Numbered from the stretch's first letter, positions 44,967 to 58,911 are shown. The stretch is 64,000 nucleotides of DNA from Cunninghamia lanceolata (GCA_027924645.1 BSBN01000213.1:37450501-37514500); one strand, 5' to 3'. The notes: generated from the sequence alone by a model not told the origin. Numbers and translations: made by a program.

Positions 44967-47833
44967 TGTTGTACCCATTCGAAACTCGAATCGTCACAAA
45001 CTTCTTCATCGTTTTCTCATTGAATTATAGTTCATGTTGTTCAAGTCATCCATTTATAATGTCGTTTGTCAAGGTTGTATTCAAGTATCGTTGATGAAAT
45101 ATGTTTGTGTCGTCAAAAAAAATCAAATCATTAAAGATATGTCTAGTAAAATATCTTGTCGAGTCATGAATATCGTTCATTTATCAAATCGTTGTGATCA
45201 AACCCCGAAGTCATTTTTGAGTGGTCGTTGTCATCCTGTCAAAAAAATGTCAAGTGTCAATTTCCGTGTCAAATTCATTAGTCCATGTCATTTTGTCCGT
45301 AAATTTAATTTTGGCATATTAGTGTATAATTAATAAATTGTTATTAATTATTTTTTAAACATCAAAATTAAAAATCATCAAGTGTCGTGTCATTAAAATT
45401 CGAAAACTTATTATTATTTTAAGATTTATTAGTAATAATATTATTGATAATGATTATTAAAATAATAAGCAAAAATCAAAAAAATAATAATAATACTAAT
45501 ACAATATAAAAAGAGAGAGTGCAAACCTTTTTATCAAGGCATGTCCCCTATTGTTCTAACGCGCCTTGTAAAGGCTAAAAATCAAAATCAAAAAATTAAA
45601 AAAAGAAGGCTCATTAGCCCGCCTTATGCAAAGGCATAAAACTACAATTAAAAAAAAAGGTGCTTCCTTCACAAATAAACGTGCATACAAAGCGAAAAAG
45701 CAAAAATAAAATATAAACATCAAAAGCTTTGCAAAAGCGCATGAAGCGCACACCACACACGCCTCTACAAAGAAATCAAAGCCAAAAATTAATTAAAAGC
45801 GCTTGTTTGAAGAAACATCCGCGCTCAACAAAAGGAGTTCACGCTCAAAGTTCAGCACGCCATGGAGAAAGAGGACACGTCAGAACAAGAGATAAGCACC
45901 TTTGTGAAGGTTTAGACACGTTTTGCACATGGAAGGACGCGCTTCAGGCTCACACATACCCAGAAGGAAAGAAAATGTCTTCAACAGTCATCACACACCT
46001 GTATGCAGTTAAAAACACCTTCAGTGAAGATTCAAATGCCTCATACAAGCTCTCACACCCTTGAAACTCCTTCAACGTTGGAAGAAAGAGGAAAACACAC
46101 CAAAAGTTGAAGGAAAGCACCTGATGACGAAGAAAAACTCGCCCAACAACAAGGGATTCATGCCCTACGGAGGTTTTACACACCTATGTAAGAGTGTATA
46201 CTCCAGTTCAAACACAAAAATCGCACCTCCAGAAGTGATGAAGTGCTTTAAGCCAAGGGAAAAATGCGCTTGTGAAGAGGAAGACACTACAAGAAAGGTC
46301 TCACGACTCTACAAGGAAGATGTCTCTAGATCTCACGCAAGGCAAAGGCGTCATTTTCATATAGGTCTCGCACTTTGATAAAGGGAAGGCATGCTTATTT
46401 AGAGTTCACGCGCCTCAAGAAGGAAAGTCTTCACGCCATCAAAGAAAGAGTAGTACGCCAAAACAAGGAACTTAGCAGCCAACAACTGAAAACAAGAAAT
46501 CTAATGCCTATGGGAAGTACGAATCAGTGTCCAGTCACTAAATCATTCAAGATTGAATAAATCAAATAACGAGGGAAGTCCATGCTATCATCCTGACCTC
46601 TCAAGAGGGAGACCAAACATCAATTCAGGCGCTTTCACACAAAATTTAAATGCCTAGCCAACTAAAATCAAAGCAAATCAGCCACATCAAACTGATGGTC
46701 AGGGAAAAAGACAAGGAAAACATTTGACTTCAATAGAATGTTAATTTCATGGAGCAAAATCAATCAAAATATGATTTTTGATAATTCTTTTTTAGCCCAG
46801 TCTCTCTCACAATTTATTCAAGTCAACCAGAGAAAATGAGGAGAAATTTTCAAAGTCTCAATCGAGAACTCCAGATTGGAGTCATCAAGAATCTCGAAAT
46901 TTCATCAAACTTGCTGATTTTAATCCTCATTTCAGCTGTAGTTGCATGATTTTAATTTCAATTCAAGTGGAGCAGATATTTGTAATAAGTTTGCATGTTG
47001 GGCAAACATTAGTCAACTAGGGTAACAGTTCAGTTATTTTATTTTATTTATTCTCATGCAATTTTGTAAAACAGTATAAATAAGTGCTTTTGCACAAGCA
47101 CAAGGATCTAGATTTTAGAATTCAAATTCATTATTAGTTAGCTTTTTCGAAGCTTTTTAGGAGTTAGCTTTTTCAGTAATTAGCTTTTTCAGTATTCAGT
47201 GTTCAAGTGTTGAGAATTCAGTGTTATACTTTGATCAATCAATGAAAATGGCAATTCTCATGCCTTCATTATGCTAGAATTGTTAGTTACCTGGTGTTCA
47301 AACTGTGATCCTATTGTTTGTTTGATAACACTATGCCTATTTTTGCTAATAAATGCTTATTGAAATCTATCATCATCTGTGCCCAAGGATAAGTCGTTTA
47401 ATGAATTTGCAGACTGTGTTGTAAATATATAAGTCGTGGCCTTGTCCTGTCCTATATTCGATTTAATCTTGGCATTCGTGTTTAAGTGTTAGTCAATCCA
47501 AGTCGTGTGTACTTGCCTTGTTCAACCTCTGAATGTCGCTGAATAGCGCAAACATGTATCCTAGGTTTTGTTTTCAATCAAAAAGCACAAAAGTCCTTGC
47601 TTCACTGTTGAAAGTGCATCTTTGCCTTTCGCACGTTGCAAACCCAAAAAGATTGCAAATTTCCGTTTCATTTAGCATAAGTATGGAAAAACCCTGGAAA
47701 CATTGTACATTCTCTGTAGTTTTAAGTTTGTTTTATTTTACAGGGAGCTTCCCCTACAAATTTGAAGAGCGGTTCTACCGCACATCTGTTCGTTTTGCTT
47801 TCGCACTGAAAGATGCGAAATAAAACGCTAACA
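44967..47833 (+). mobile_element. Solo LTR X1 (2.9 kb), GCGCC-rich family
   Basis: Starts TGTTGTACCCATTCGAAAC and ends ...ACGCTAACA, with TSD CTCTA on both sides. It is the same family as 52132-61236. The LTR has an AT-rich 5' part, a zone (45540-46640) studded with GCGCC/AAGCGC words, TATAAATAAG at 47075-47084, and a conserved end (GAAGAGCGGTTCTACCGCAC). No internal domain is present. The parent superfamily is not known. Confidence 0.9.
47075..47084 (+). promoter_or_regulatory. TATA box of solo LTR X1
   Basis: TATAAATAAG, conserved at 60484-60493 in solo LTR X2, about 750 bases before the LTR end. It shows that the LTR reads on the plus strand, antisense to the GTPase gene. Confidence 0.6.
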
Positions 47834-48480
47834 CTCTACAAGGAATTCTCATTTTGAAGTTTGTTATGGCTTCCACAACTAGCACCTTATGAAATTTTAG
47901 CTACTCTTCTGGCCCCAGGTACATCCCACCAATAGGAGCATGACAAAGCTTCTTCCTTTGGGCAAAATTTGCCTTAGCTTCACACCAAAATTCAAGATTT
48001 CCTTTAGCATACTCAGGCCAAAATCAAGGCACTCCATGACTGCCATCAAGTACATCATCCTTTACAAGTTGGTAATTGTCTTTATCTTCAACGGGATAGG
48101 CAGGCGTTTCAGCTTTTTGTTTAAATCTTGCAATTCAACTTGGCATCTCCGATGCTATCAATGAGAACCAACTCAAGTTGTACAAAAACCATCTCACTTG
48201 CACAAGAAGGTTTCCATCACTCATCCTAAAGATAAATGCCAGACTTTCAGCATCCATTGATTGATGATACCTTACTTGATATTCAGACTCGCACTAATTG
48301 CAAGAAGCAAACTGCTGCTTGGTTTCCCATGAAGAGATTTTATTAACACAAGAAAGTGGTTCTCAAAGTTAGCTTTTGCAAAAAAATTCCTCATCTAATA
48401 TAGAAGTTGGGGGGACAACTTCCACCAAGCAGGGAGGCAATGATGAGAATGTCTTAAAATTTATTCCTCATAAATATCTC
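47834..48480 (+). pseudogene. Gypsy integrase relic, right part with possible chromodomain
   Basis: After the second CTCTA copy the integrase frame resumes with a SHFEVCYGF motif (usual SPFEVVYGF). Integrase C-terminal remnants follow (AINENQLKLYKNHL), then a stretch near 48270-48400 that may be a decayed chromodomain (KKQTAAWFPMKRF). Several stops and shifts are present. Confidence 0.65.
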
Positions 48481-51400
48481 CACATTGTAAACTTATCTTG
48501 TGCACTTCACCAAGTACACTAGTGAACTTCAGTTTACATATATGGTTCACTAATTGCATCTCAATCACAATAAATGAGGTGTCCATCCACATGTACAGTT
48601 CACTAACTAGATCTCAGTTAAGACCCAATGACCTTGCACATGTAAAGTTCATTAACTGCATCTCAACTAGGTTAAATGAGGTGTATGTTGGTGCTCAAAC
48701 ATGGCTCCGCAATTCCTAAAGGATTGCACCAACACCTAAGGCCGGGGAGCGTCAACATAGGTGATGGGTAGGACTTATGATCAAACAGCGCCAGGAACGA
48801 ACCAATGACTATGAGCAAGTAAGCTCATCTTCGTCATTGGGCTCAACTAAACCCAAGAGGGTATTTCCCAGAGGTATCCTCAACAAGACATCTATAAAAT
48901 ATGATGGAACAATGCTAAACCAACCGTAGTCATACCCAATGAACGCTTGACCCCAATATTTGTCACTAGGTCAAAAACTAACTAGCTACATGTAAGACTC
49001 CTTATAAAGCTGATAACTACAACCTTGCATATGCACCTAAAAATGGTAGCAGTACAATATCCCCATAAGTGACTACACTTGACTTTTCATACACAAGGGC
49101 AAGGTGTAGGCATGCATAACATGATTCTCTAACAATCTAAGCAATTTGCAGTCACTTAAGATGTTCCCTGAGTTATAATATTGGATCATGAGAGCATGTA
49201 GGACTCTAATATACTCCTAAACTAACAAGGACAGAGAGATGATTAATTTGAGAAATGTTTGGACCTTCACCAAATAGACCGGTGCCTACTCCATTGGGCA
49301 ACACTGTCATAATCATGCAAGGAAGAAGAGGATACCCCTGTAGAGCATAATGGAACCAGATGTGCACAAGCATACAAATCAAAGATAACACTTTAAGTAA
49401 ATGGACATAATAATATGATCTCAATGTTGCAACTACCCACATGAAACAGAAGCAAGACTACTACAAAATAGTTTACAATGCATTATAATGTTGTAACATT
49501 AATCAAACCCAAGTTACACTCATACCAGCAAATGTGGCAAGATAGCATCCACAACTAGGTTTAAGCATTCCCTTGAATAGTTATAGACTATCATGGAGAT
49601 ATACCGTTTACAAGCATTGTGTTCCTGAGATAACCTTCCTACGAGTTACAATGTGTATCCCATCCCCTTACAAACTAGACTTGCATCACTTGATGCCCTA
49701 TGACAACCTCACACTTATGTGGCCAAAAAATTGGCTCAGCGACCAACCTGAAATACATCACATAGCCGTGTATATATAGCATTCAACACCAAGGCTCTTG
49801 GAGGGAGATTTCAAATGCATAGTCAATCAAATCTAGCCTCCAAGACGCCCACATGGCCATGTCAAAAGAATGAAGTCATTGGGAAGAGAGATTCACCTAG
49901 GATCGTGCAATATCTGTTCAACAAAGGCAAACACGCCATACCCTCATTATTGTGGGCGAGCAAAGACATCCGACGGCACGACCAAAAACCAACCACCAAG
50001 CACAACCATTGATCAAACCAGCATTAAACTCTTTGTCATGTCGAGGAGGAGGTTTGAAAATGAGAAATCCCACAAAGACCAAACATGGGGCTCAAGATGA
50101 AACATTTGCATCGCACCTTGTCATGGTAGATCTACAAATGGCCCAAGGACCACCGATGAGGCTAAGAAGACACACCAACCACTCGTGAACCAACAATAAC
50201 TTTCATACTTTTAAATACATTTGAATGGTGCGAGAAGGGGCAGGGTAGGTGGGAGTGAACAGTGGATGACAAGGTAGGTAAACATTTTAAACCCCATTTG
50301 AAAGTTAGTCCTCCACGTGGAAGCAAAGCTGATCGAACGGTGGATAAGACATGGAGAATAGTCGAATCCCACCAAGACAACGAAACATGAAGCCATTGGC
50401 AACCCAAAGTCCATCGCACAATGAAAACCACCAAACGCCACCGCAATAACACACCAATCCACCTCAAAGATGCATATGACTAGGCGATCAACTGTGGATG
50501 CAACATAGAAAACCAAGCACCAAAACCAACCAACATACCCCCACATGACACCACAAACTAAGAGATGAACACCATGGGCAAAGAACACACCACACACACC
50601 ACAAAGGCCAAAGAGCAATACCACAAGCACAACACCACCATCACAGAGAGAACCAATCTCTACAAGGACACAACCACCACCACACCACAAGGATGCATCA
50701 TAGACCACCATGATGCTGCCAAGGAACAAAGAAGACCACCACAGGCAAACAAGAACCACCTCACCAACCATAGGACATAGGATGACAATCCTACAGCACA
50801 AAGAAGAAACCTACCGCAGAAGGCCAATGGGATCAAAGGGAGACTACCACAAAATAGGATTATACCTACAAGAACATGTGCGGCCACCGCAAGCTTCAGG
50901 AAACCACTACATGCATGAGGATCCACTGCAAACGGAATGCCAAAGGTGAACAACTGAAGTATACTCCCTTGCGGTGAGAATAGACAAGTTAGAAGCACAT
51001 GCAATACCAAAAGTAAGCAAGGGCAAGTGATCAAGAGACATAACAAGGCAGCAAGGGGCACCGCAAAGTGCTAGAAAGCACCACATTCCATAGGGAAGCA
51101 GGCAGGGGCAGCAGAAAAGGCCAGCAAGAAGCACCACAAGTGAAAGAAAATGCATTTATATAAGTCGTAATGGGGAGAGCACACAAATGATAACCTGCAA
51201 AAGATACTTGGGCAAATAGATAAGTACCGCATCAATAGAAACACCAAGTTTGATCATGAAATTTGGGCGTAGGCCAATAGTGCCCATGCACAAGAACAAT
51301 CCACCAAATGCATATAAATTACACTAATTGAGGTGATTGGGCGTGCTCAGTTCAAGAGCAGCATGCATCTACTTAATCTCATCTTTGTAAATCTATTTAC

Positions 51401-52126
51401 AACTCACTAATGAATAGGCGTGCAGCATCAATTTCTTGTAGCATTTCTATTCTCCTCTCATATTTCCATGTTTATTCCACTTTCATATTTTTGCAGGGAT
51501 ATATCAAAAAGATACACTTTTGCTTTAGTGATATTATGGGGACTCCAGACAGTATCCCTTTAGGTGCTTCACGTGTGCCACCACATGCTGGGTTTAAGAG
51601 GAGAGTTGAGTTGTCCTATTGGACACACCCATATGGGTCAAAGACTAGATGGTCTTAGGAAAACCTTTCCTTTTACATTAGCTTTAACCGAAACCAAACA
51701 AAGATTATTCGATTGATTCTTCTTGGTGAAAGAAAAATGAAAATTAAGTGCGCCTGGAAGTCATTCTTACCGGTCATGATGGTGCATATCTTGCATTTCC
51801 TAAAAGGCTAATGCTATGGAACAAAGAAACGGTGTCATTATATAAGACGAAACAATGTCATTATATAAGACCTCAAAGTTATGCAACATTCAAGGACTGG
51901 AGGCAACACCACGCTCTCATTACAAACATGTGATTATTTACTAAAAGGTGTTACAATAGTTGCTAGCAAGCTATAGTTAACTTTGCAAGACAACTCAAAG
52001 ACTGAATAACCAAGGAAATTCTGCAGTCATAAGCACTAAAAAGAATTATGTTTGATAAATGCATAGGGGAAATCCCAACTCAAGTTAAAGAACAGAAAAA
52101 TGGAATTTTTTAGACAACATAATTTG
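48481..52126. other. No gene recognised; possible 3' end of the gypsy relic
   Basis: At 48525-48690 about three copies of a 60-70 bp unit occur (GTTCACTAA and GCATCTCAA words). A purine-rich AAGGCCGGGGAG at 48739-48750 follows the integrase relic and could be its polypurine tract with an LTR beyond, ending before about 51500; this is only a suggestion. The 50480-50900 part is rich in ACCACCACA. A frame at 51540-51655 has no known motif. Confidence 0.35.
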
Positions 52127-52131
52127 TGTAT
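52127..52131 (+). other. Target-site duplication TGTAT, left of solo LTR X2
   Basis: Identical to 61237-61241. Confidence 0.88.
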
Positions 52132-52944
52132 TGTTACACCCAATCCGAAACTAGATTGCACTAGCAAAAATCTTTGTCGTCATTGAATCGACATTGTGTT
52201 TGAGTCTAAAATGTCAAGTAATTGTAAAACATTCACGTCAAGTCTTCCTTGTCTGTCACCAAAATCAGAAACCCAGTAGTTGTGTTCGAGTCATCATTGT
52301 TGTCATGTCGTAAAATGTTAGCGTCAAATATCTTTCACCAAGTCGCTTGTCTATCGTTAAAATCCAATGTAAAATTGTGTCTGAATCATTTCGTCGTCAT
52401 TGTCATTTTGTCCGAGTCCATGAGATTAAATTTTTAAGACATTTATGTTTGTTCTAAGATTTAATTTTGACTATTAATTTATAATTAATAATTTATTATT
52501 AATCATTTATTAAATGTCAAAATTAAAGTTAATTGTCATTGTTATTGTGTTTCACAATTGTTAATAAAAATTATAAAACTAATGTTATTTTTACTAATAT
52601 TTATTATTAATAATGATTGCTATTAAAGATAATAAGTACAAAAAAATTCCCAAAAAAAATAATAATAAAAAGTCTTTACAAAAGCGCTTCATATTGGCAT
52701 GAAGCGCGCCTTATTAATAAGAAGTGCTCATTGCAAACACGTTTGGTGAAAGACTAAAATAAAGAGCAAAATTAAAATCTAAAAACAATCAAGGCCTTTT
52801 AATAAAAGGAAAATATCGCACTTTACAAAGGCCAGACTCGCTTTGTATAGGGAAAAGGAACCTCAAACACCCCTGTATGGGAAAACCAAAGTGATGATCT
52901 TCTCTCTGAAAAGAAAAAAGAAGCAATTTAACTTTACTTTTGAA

Positions 52945-54046
52945 GGTAGTGGATGAGTACAAGTATCTCGGGCTTGATTTCCACTACAAACTCAGTTGGG
53001 AAACGTGTAGAGCAAAAAGAATTCAGGGAGGTTGGAAAGCGTTGTACTCTCTTCAAAATAGATGTAGGATTGCGGAGTTGTGGGATTGGAAAACCAAGAG
53101 AACACTCTTTGGTTTGCTAGTTACTCCGGTGATTCTATATGGGTGTGAAATTTGGGGCAGCAGTATGTCAGATCAGAAATGGAAGCAAATAGAAAGAATC
53201 CAGAAGCACTTTATCATCAGTAGTCTCAAAGTTAAGAATGTTGTTCCGTATGAGATCCTTTTAGCTGAAACGGGGTCCTTCCCCTTGGAGGCATCAACGA
53301 TGGTTCGGTTGTTAAGCTACCTCAAGAAGATTCAAAATATGGAGACATAGGCAGCCTAGGCTAATCATGGAGGAAGAGTTAACTAGAAGAAAGAACACTT
53401 GAAGGAAGCAAAATGACAAATGGATAAAGAAGTGGGACATTAGTATGCAAGCTTGCCCAAATGCTAGTGAAGAAATAAAAAAATATGTAAGAGAAAAATT
53501 CAGGGACGTCATGTGGACAAAGCAAATGGGACGTAAAAAAGAGTACTCTATCAAAGAATTTAACCCCATGGGGGATCACGAAGAAAAAGTCTATATCGGA
53601 GCGGATATAAAGTGGAAAGCGAAAATGTTGATAGCTCAACTTAGGACGAGCTTGCATTATCTTAGATGTGAAACGGGTAGATGACAGATTCCTAAAGAGG
53701 AGTGGGAAAAGAGAATGTCTTTTTTGCAACAAAGGTGTGGTGTAAAAGGAGCGACACTTTCTCTTGGAGTGTGAGGCATATATCGACATATGTTCCAGTT
53801 ATGGGGACACTCTGAATATCACCAACCTAAGCACCTTGTTTGAAGAGGCAAGGGTGTGCAGAACTGCGAGCCTCTTGATCAATTTGCACAGCAGAAGGGA
53901 GGATCTCAAGAAAGATTTACATGCGTCTTAGGGGGTGCTTGCTCCGCTATTCCTTCTTTGGTGGGACTGCGTGTGGTCTCTGGGTCCCATAGGCTGTTGC
54001 GGCCTTGTGGACGTCATTAAAATTCTTCATTCATTCATTCATTCAT
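52945..54046 (+). mobile_element. 5'-truncated LINE
   Basis: It begins within the reverse transcriptase C-terminal region (DEYKYLGLDFHYKLSW, TPVILYGCEIWG, KWKQIERIQKHFI), a pattern of plant non-LTR elements. A second frame at 53445-53684 continues after a stop at 53348. The 3' end is a (TTCA)n tail at about 54027-54046, the microsatellite tail used by some LINE clades. Truncation at the 5' end fits incomplete target-primed copying. A TSD was not resolved. Confidence 0.85.
52952..53684 (+). pseudogene. LINE ORF2 C-terminal fragment
   Basis: Lacks the RT catalytic core and the endonuclease. It keeps the thumb/post-RT region with LVTPVILYGCE and ILLAETGSFPLEA. Stops near 53348 and 53397 and a shift near 53690 break it. 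A Cys/His-rich end normally found here is only partly visible near 53700-53800. Confidence 0.75.
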
Positions 54047-55082
54047 GTGAAATGCGCCTCTATCAAAGGCAAACTAATATGAAGGCAAATAGCACTCTGG
54101 GTCATTGCAAAATGCGCCTGGTTGAAGAATTAAGCGTGCTTTTTCATCATAAGGCACACCTCATCTACAGTTTGGACGCTTCAAAAGGCAACAAGACATC
54201 TAGCATCAGAGGAAATCGCCCAAAAGAAGAGCCGCTCCAGTTTTGTTCACTCGCGCCACTCATCAAGAGGTAAAGGTGCCTTCAAAATCAAAATACAGGA
54301 GTTAAATGTTTGAATTTGCATCCAAAATGCGCCTACCTGCAAAGTTCCAATGCCCAACACAACGTGAGAACATATTTCAAGCGCCATTGTGAAGGTTTAG
54401 GCATGCTTCAGAGGAAGAGGGCGCGGTTCTTTTCAGAAGGTGCGCCTCCAAGAGGATTCAATGCCCCAGACCATTTCTCAGGGGCCTTCATACAAGATAG
54501 AAGTGTGCCTATGAAGGAGTAAACCTGTCAAATAAAGAATGCAGTGCACCTCATCAACATCTAAAGGCGCTTCAAAGAAGGAAAAAAAAGTGTGAGCAGA
54601 ACAAGACACGCCTATACAAAAATAATGGCTCGCCGCTCCTTCAAACAACATAATGCAGCGCCAGACAAGGGAACTTCATCCAAGTATGAAGCACTAAAAA
54701 AAGGATACAGCGCCATTAAAATACATTTGGAGTGCTTCATTCCCATGCACTGGCAAATGGGATGAAGTAAATGAAACAAAGAAAAAGAAAGTGCATCTAG
54801 AGCACTCCATCTGTGCCATTCCAAACAAAGACGCATCCTCACCAAGAACTACATACACGCCTCTCCAAAGCATCTTATCAAAGGCTTTAAAACACAGTTA
54901 GATCAAATCCAGTTGATCAGCAATGTGAAGATCATTTCAAAGTGCCAGTTCAAACACTTGAAGCGCATCATCTCAAGCCAATCAAACGCTTCAACGGGAA
55001 TTTCAAATGTCTGCAACACAATTCCAACGCACCATACAAGTAAAAAGAGAGGCGCACTTACTAAAACAGTCTCATGTCTTTA

Positions 55083-55087
55083 CAAAA
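55083..55087 (+). other. Target-site duplication CAAAA, left of nested LTR
   Basis: Identical to 59722-59726. Confidence 0.85.
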
Positions 55088-56552
55088 TGTAGTGCCCCTC
55101 CATTCTCATCTTGGATGTGCAGATAGTTTGGCTAAGGAGCATGAAGATGAAGGTAAAATAATAGGAATATTTAGGGTATGTTAGACAGTTAATGTTGTAC
55201 ATTAAATGATGTTGGTAGATGCTACATTCATGTTGGTGACATTCCTGATTATCCTCATGTGTGGTTTCATATGACAGTTAGCATGTTTTATTGATAATCC
55301 TTGTTGCGACACTGATAATCCATTTGCTCTGACATTGTTTTACATTCAGGTGATTATGATGTTGATCTTACTATGATTGTCATAAGTTAGAATTGATTTT
55401 TATGTGACTAAATTTGTATTATAGGATGATCTGATTATTGTGTGGTGTGAAAAGAAACAATGTTGTACCACTCATTCGTGAGCGTCCGGCGACGTTGCGA
55501 TTCTCTTTCACTCCGTGACCGTTTGATATTTATTATACTTGTGCATAGACCATGTTGTGTGATGCAGGTTGCATGTATAAGGAATCGACTCCACCTGAAT
55601 TAACAGGTCTGAGCGTGCCTTAAACCCAATGAAAATTGTTGAACGCAAATAACATATGGTCCCCTAGCTTAGCCATCATCCTTGAAGAGGATGAGTATCC
55701 AATTTTGCACCTAGTCAGTGTTGTCAGTATGGGCATGATAGTCAGTCATTGTTGTGGTGGTCTTGCTTTCCGATCGTGCATAGTGTCAGGTATTGTTTGG
55801 CATTTGGGTTATTTTGTTTGGCATTGTTTGATTGTTGCTTTGGTTAATTGTTGCATTAAAATAATATTATTAGTTATGAAAGCATTTTTGTTAAATAAAT
55901 AAATATATAGAAATGCCTTTATGAGAATTTGAGTTTATGGAAATAAATAATAAAAATAATAATAATAAATGTAAATGCCAGTTAAAGATAAATAAATAAA
56001 TTAATATAATTAAATGTTGTGTTAAGTGGCAATAAAAATAAATAATATTTATGAGTTGTCATAAAACTCATATATAGTAAATACTAAATAAATAAGAATA
56101 AAAATGATTCTTGTCTAGTTGTAAAGGGAATAAATAAGACAAAATAAAAATAATATTGTCTGGTCTGGTTGTAAATGATAAAAAATAGCAAATTGTAAGA
56201 AAGGGATTTAAGCAGAATTTATTGCTTTTAATGGGAGGAATTTTCTAGAAGATATTGGGGGGATTTCTCTCTCATAATAATCTTCAGCAGATTGAACTTT
56301 TGGGGGGAGAGGAGATGGGAGAGACTGGTTTGTGGCTGCAGCAGTTGAACCCGGCATCGAATCTTCAGCCCAGTCAAGCAAGCAAAATCAGGTTCCTTTG
56401 GTTCTAATTTCTGTCTCAATTTTCTGTTGAAGCAAATGTTTGATTTATGATTTTTCCTGTCGATTGTAATTTACTTGAGAGGTTAGAAGCCTTGTTATCA
56501 GATCCAATGGTGCATGTCTGTATCATTGCATTTCTGGGAATCACCGATTGAA

Positions 56553-57098
56553 GTGACTGTCTATCTCTCACTCATTTCATCTCTGTTTTTTTCAGTCTGT
56601 TGCGTCAGCCATAACTTTATTTTTATGAACTAAGTTCCTCTAATTTTTTTATATATGGTGCACAACCTAGTTATCCAAATCATATCCGAAAATCAGCCTT
56701 ACCCAGTTTGTCATTTTAGAGATATGAATATTTTGTGACTGTCTATCTCTCACCCATTTCATCTTTGTTTTAGCAGTCTGTTGCTTTAGCCATAACTTTA
56801 TTTTTACGAACTAGGTTCCTCTATACTTTTTATATATGGTGCACGACCTAGTTATCTAAATCATATCCGAAAATCAGCCTTACCCAGTTTGTCATTTTGG
56901 AGATATGAATATTTTGTGACTGTCTAGCTCTGACCCGTTTCATCTCTGTTAAAACAGTTAGTTGTGTCACCAATAGCTCTATATTTTCGAACTAGGTTTC
57001 TCTGAAAGTTTTATATAAGATTCAGCTCTTATCTATGAAAATCATATCCAAAAATTAGCAATACCCAATTTGTCAATTCAGAGATATGTATCAATTAG
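56553..57098. repeat. Three tandem copies of a 181-bp unit in the nested LTR
   Basis: GTGACTGTCTATCTCTCAC-like starts are at 56553, 56735 and 56916. Each unit also holds CATATCCGAAAATCAGC and GAGATATGAATATT-like blocks. The third is the most diverged. Confidence 0.85.
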
Positions 57099-58257
57099 TG
57101 ACAGACATTCCTATGCCATCTTTGTTGTTATTAAATCTACAAATCCATTCTGTGCATATCCTTTAATCATTGCATTCCATAATTTGACATCTCTTTGAGG
57201 CAATTTGCTGAACAATTAATGCACTTTGTCTGTGCTCTCACTTTTGCATACATGTCTACTAGAGCATTTCCTTTTCGAAATCTCTTATCGTTATCAAAAC
57301 ATTCTATATTTATATTCTTTCTGATATAGTATCTGTTCTTGCATATCTTAATCCATCATATTAGTATGTTTCTTTCTTAGTGGTTTATTTTAGTGCCTTT
57401 AAACATGATATTTTGTTATCTGAAGACTGATTCTTGTTTTTAAGTTCTTTTCTTAGGATTTGAAATTAGCAATATAGTCTAATCTGGATTTAATAATAGA
57501 AACATAACTTAAAAGATTTTGGAAATCATACATGAGGTAGTGATTATGAAAATGTTTATGTTGGAATTGAATTATATTCTCTTAAATGCATTAGAAATAA
57601 CATAACGTTTATCAAGTTATATCTTTTGTCTGAAAATTAGATTATGATAGAAGAAGGAATTAAATTGGATGATAATTTTTGAGACTTATTGTGTTTGAAG
57701 GGAATAGAATCAACCTAGTTCTAATTTAAGGTAGAAGTATCAATTTTGGGTTTTAATTAGAAATCATTCAATGATGAGTCGTTGATAATAGTCCATGACT
57801 TTCAACTACTAAATGTTAACCTTGCAATTAGTCTAAGTAAGACTCTTAATATTATCTATTGCCAATAGCATAGGAATGGATTAAATATTGTTACTTATGG
57901 CACTTATATCATTTGATCATATTAGTAACTGCTATTAGTAGTTAGAATAATATTGTTCTGCATTGTTGAGATAGATTCACTTTATGTTTGTTGGATGATT
58001 GACCATGATTGGAATTAATGTTGCATTCTTTAAGACCCATTATTAGTGCATCAGATCATATGTTGCATTTGTGGAATCTTCGTTTATGATGTGCATTGGA
58101 AAGTGATGTGATGTGTGACCATTGTGTTTTAATGGTGTCAAGTGTTTGTGTCATTTGGGGAAATGGTTTCCAGAGGCCTAGGAGGGTGTGATTGTGTGGG
58201 GGTTGGCTATGTGTGCATCATGTGAATTGAATGAAATGCATTCTTGAAATATTGCCT

Positions 58258-58421
58258 CCTATTCATGTTGGTATGATATATGTGCAAGATTGTTTATGCC
58301 TTGCTCAGTGTACCTATTCATGTGGTTATGATGACTGTGCAAGATGGATAATGCCTTGCTCAGTGTACCTATTCATGTGGTTATGATAACTATGCAAGAT
58401 GGGTAATGCTTTACTCTATGT
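58258..58421. repeat. Three tandem copies of a 55-bp unit
   Basis: CCTATTCATGTGGTTATGAT-like starts at about 58258, 58313 and 58368, each followed by GCAAGATGGATAATGCCTTG-like sequence. Confidence 0.8.
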
Positions 58422-58544
58422 AATGTGAAATGATGTATATTTTGTGTTGTAAATGTATCATGATGAGAAATGTGATAGTTCATGCTTGGGTTTTGTTTTG
58501 GGCTTTGAGAATCTAGATGCAGTGAAGGGGGAGTGGCTTTCAAT

Positions 58545-58911
58545 GTGGGGCCGACACCCAAAGTGGTTTGTCAGGGTAACCCATTGAAAGTTATTAATCC
58601 AGTGATAACTTAATAATAAATTTAGAGGGTTGGGTAGTTTTCACACTAATCAAGATAATTTGATGCCTCACTCATGCCTATAGTGCTCATTCAGGCTAAG
58701 GATGAGATGAGAAGGTCGTGGTTGGCAAAATCAACTTCCTTGTCTTCACAAAAAGAATGTTGGTTCCGCATGTGTCACCCTATGGGGCCGACATCTAGTG
58801 AGAGACTGTCAGGGTAACCATAGATGGGGGTCGGCGCCTAGCGAGAGACTGTCAGAGTAACCCATGGATGGGGGCCGACGTCTAACTAGAGACTGTTAGG
58901 GTAACCCATGT
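58545..58911. repeat. Repeated GGGGCCGACA...GTCAGGGTAACC units
   Basis: A roughly 50-60 bp unit with GGGGCCGAC-CTAGCGAGAGACTG-CAGGGTAACCCATG appears once near 58550 and three times in tandem at about 58783-58911. Confidence 0.75.

Noticed and set aside
47533..47823. Similar ORFs at 47533-47823 and 61026-61226, suggesting a conserved small protein (FEERFYRTSVRF)
   Set aside because: Both are in the same place near the end of the X-family solo LTRs. DNA homology of the LTRs explains the similarity, and flanking codons show indels.
50211..50801. Minus-strand ORF of 196 codons
   Set aside because: It lies in low-complexity ACCACCACA-rich sequence and gives a Cys/Val/Leu-rich translation without a motif, typical of chance open frames opposite such repeats.
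48739..51500. A full 3' LTR of the gypsy relic
   Set aside because: A purine-rich tract is present, but no convincing TG start, CA end, TSD or partner LTR was found, so only a note is given.
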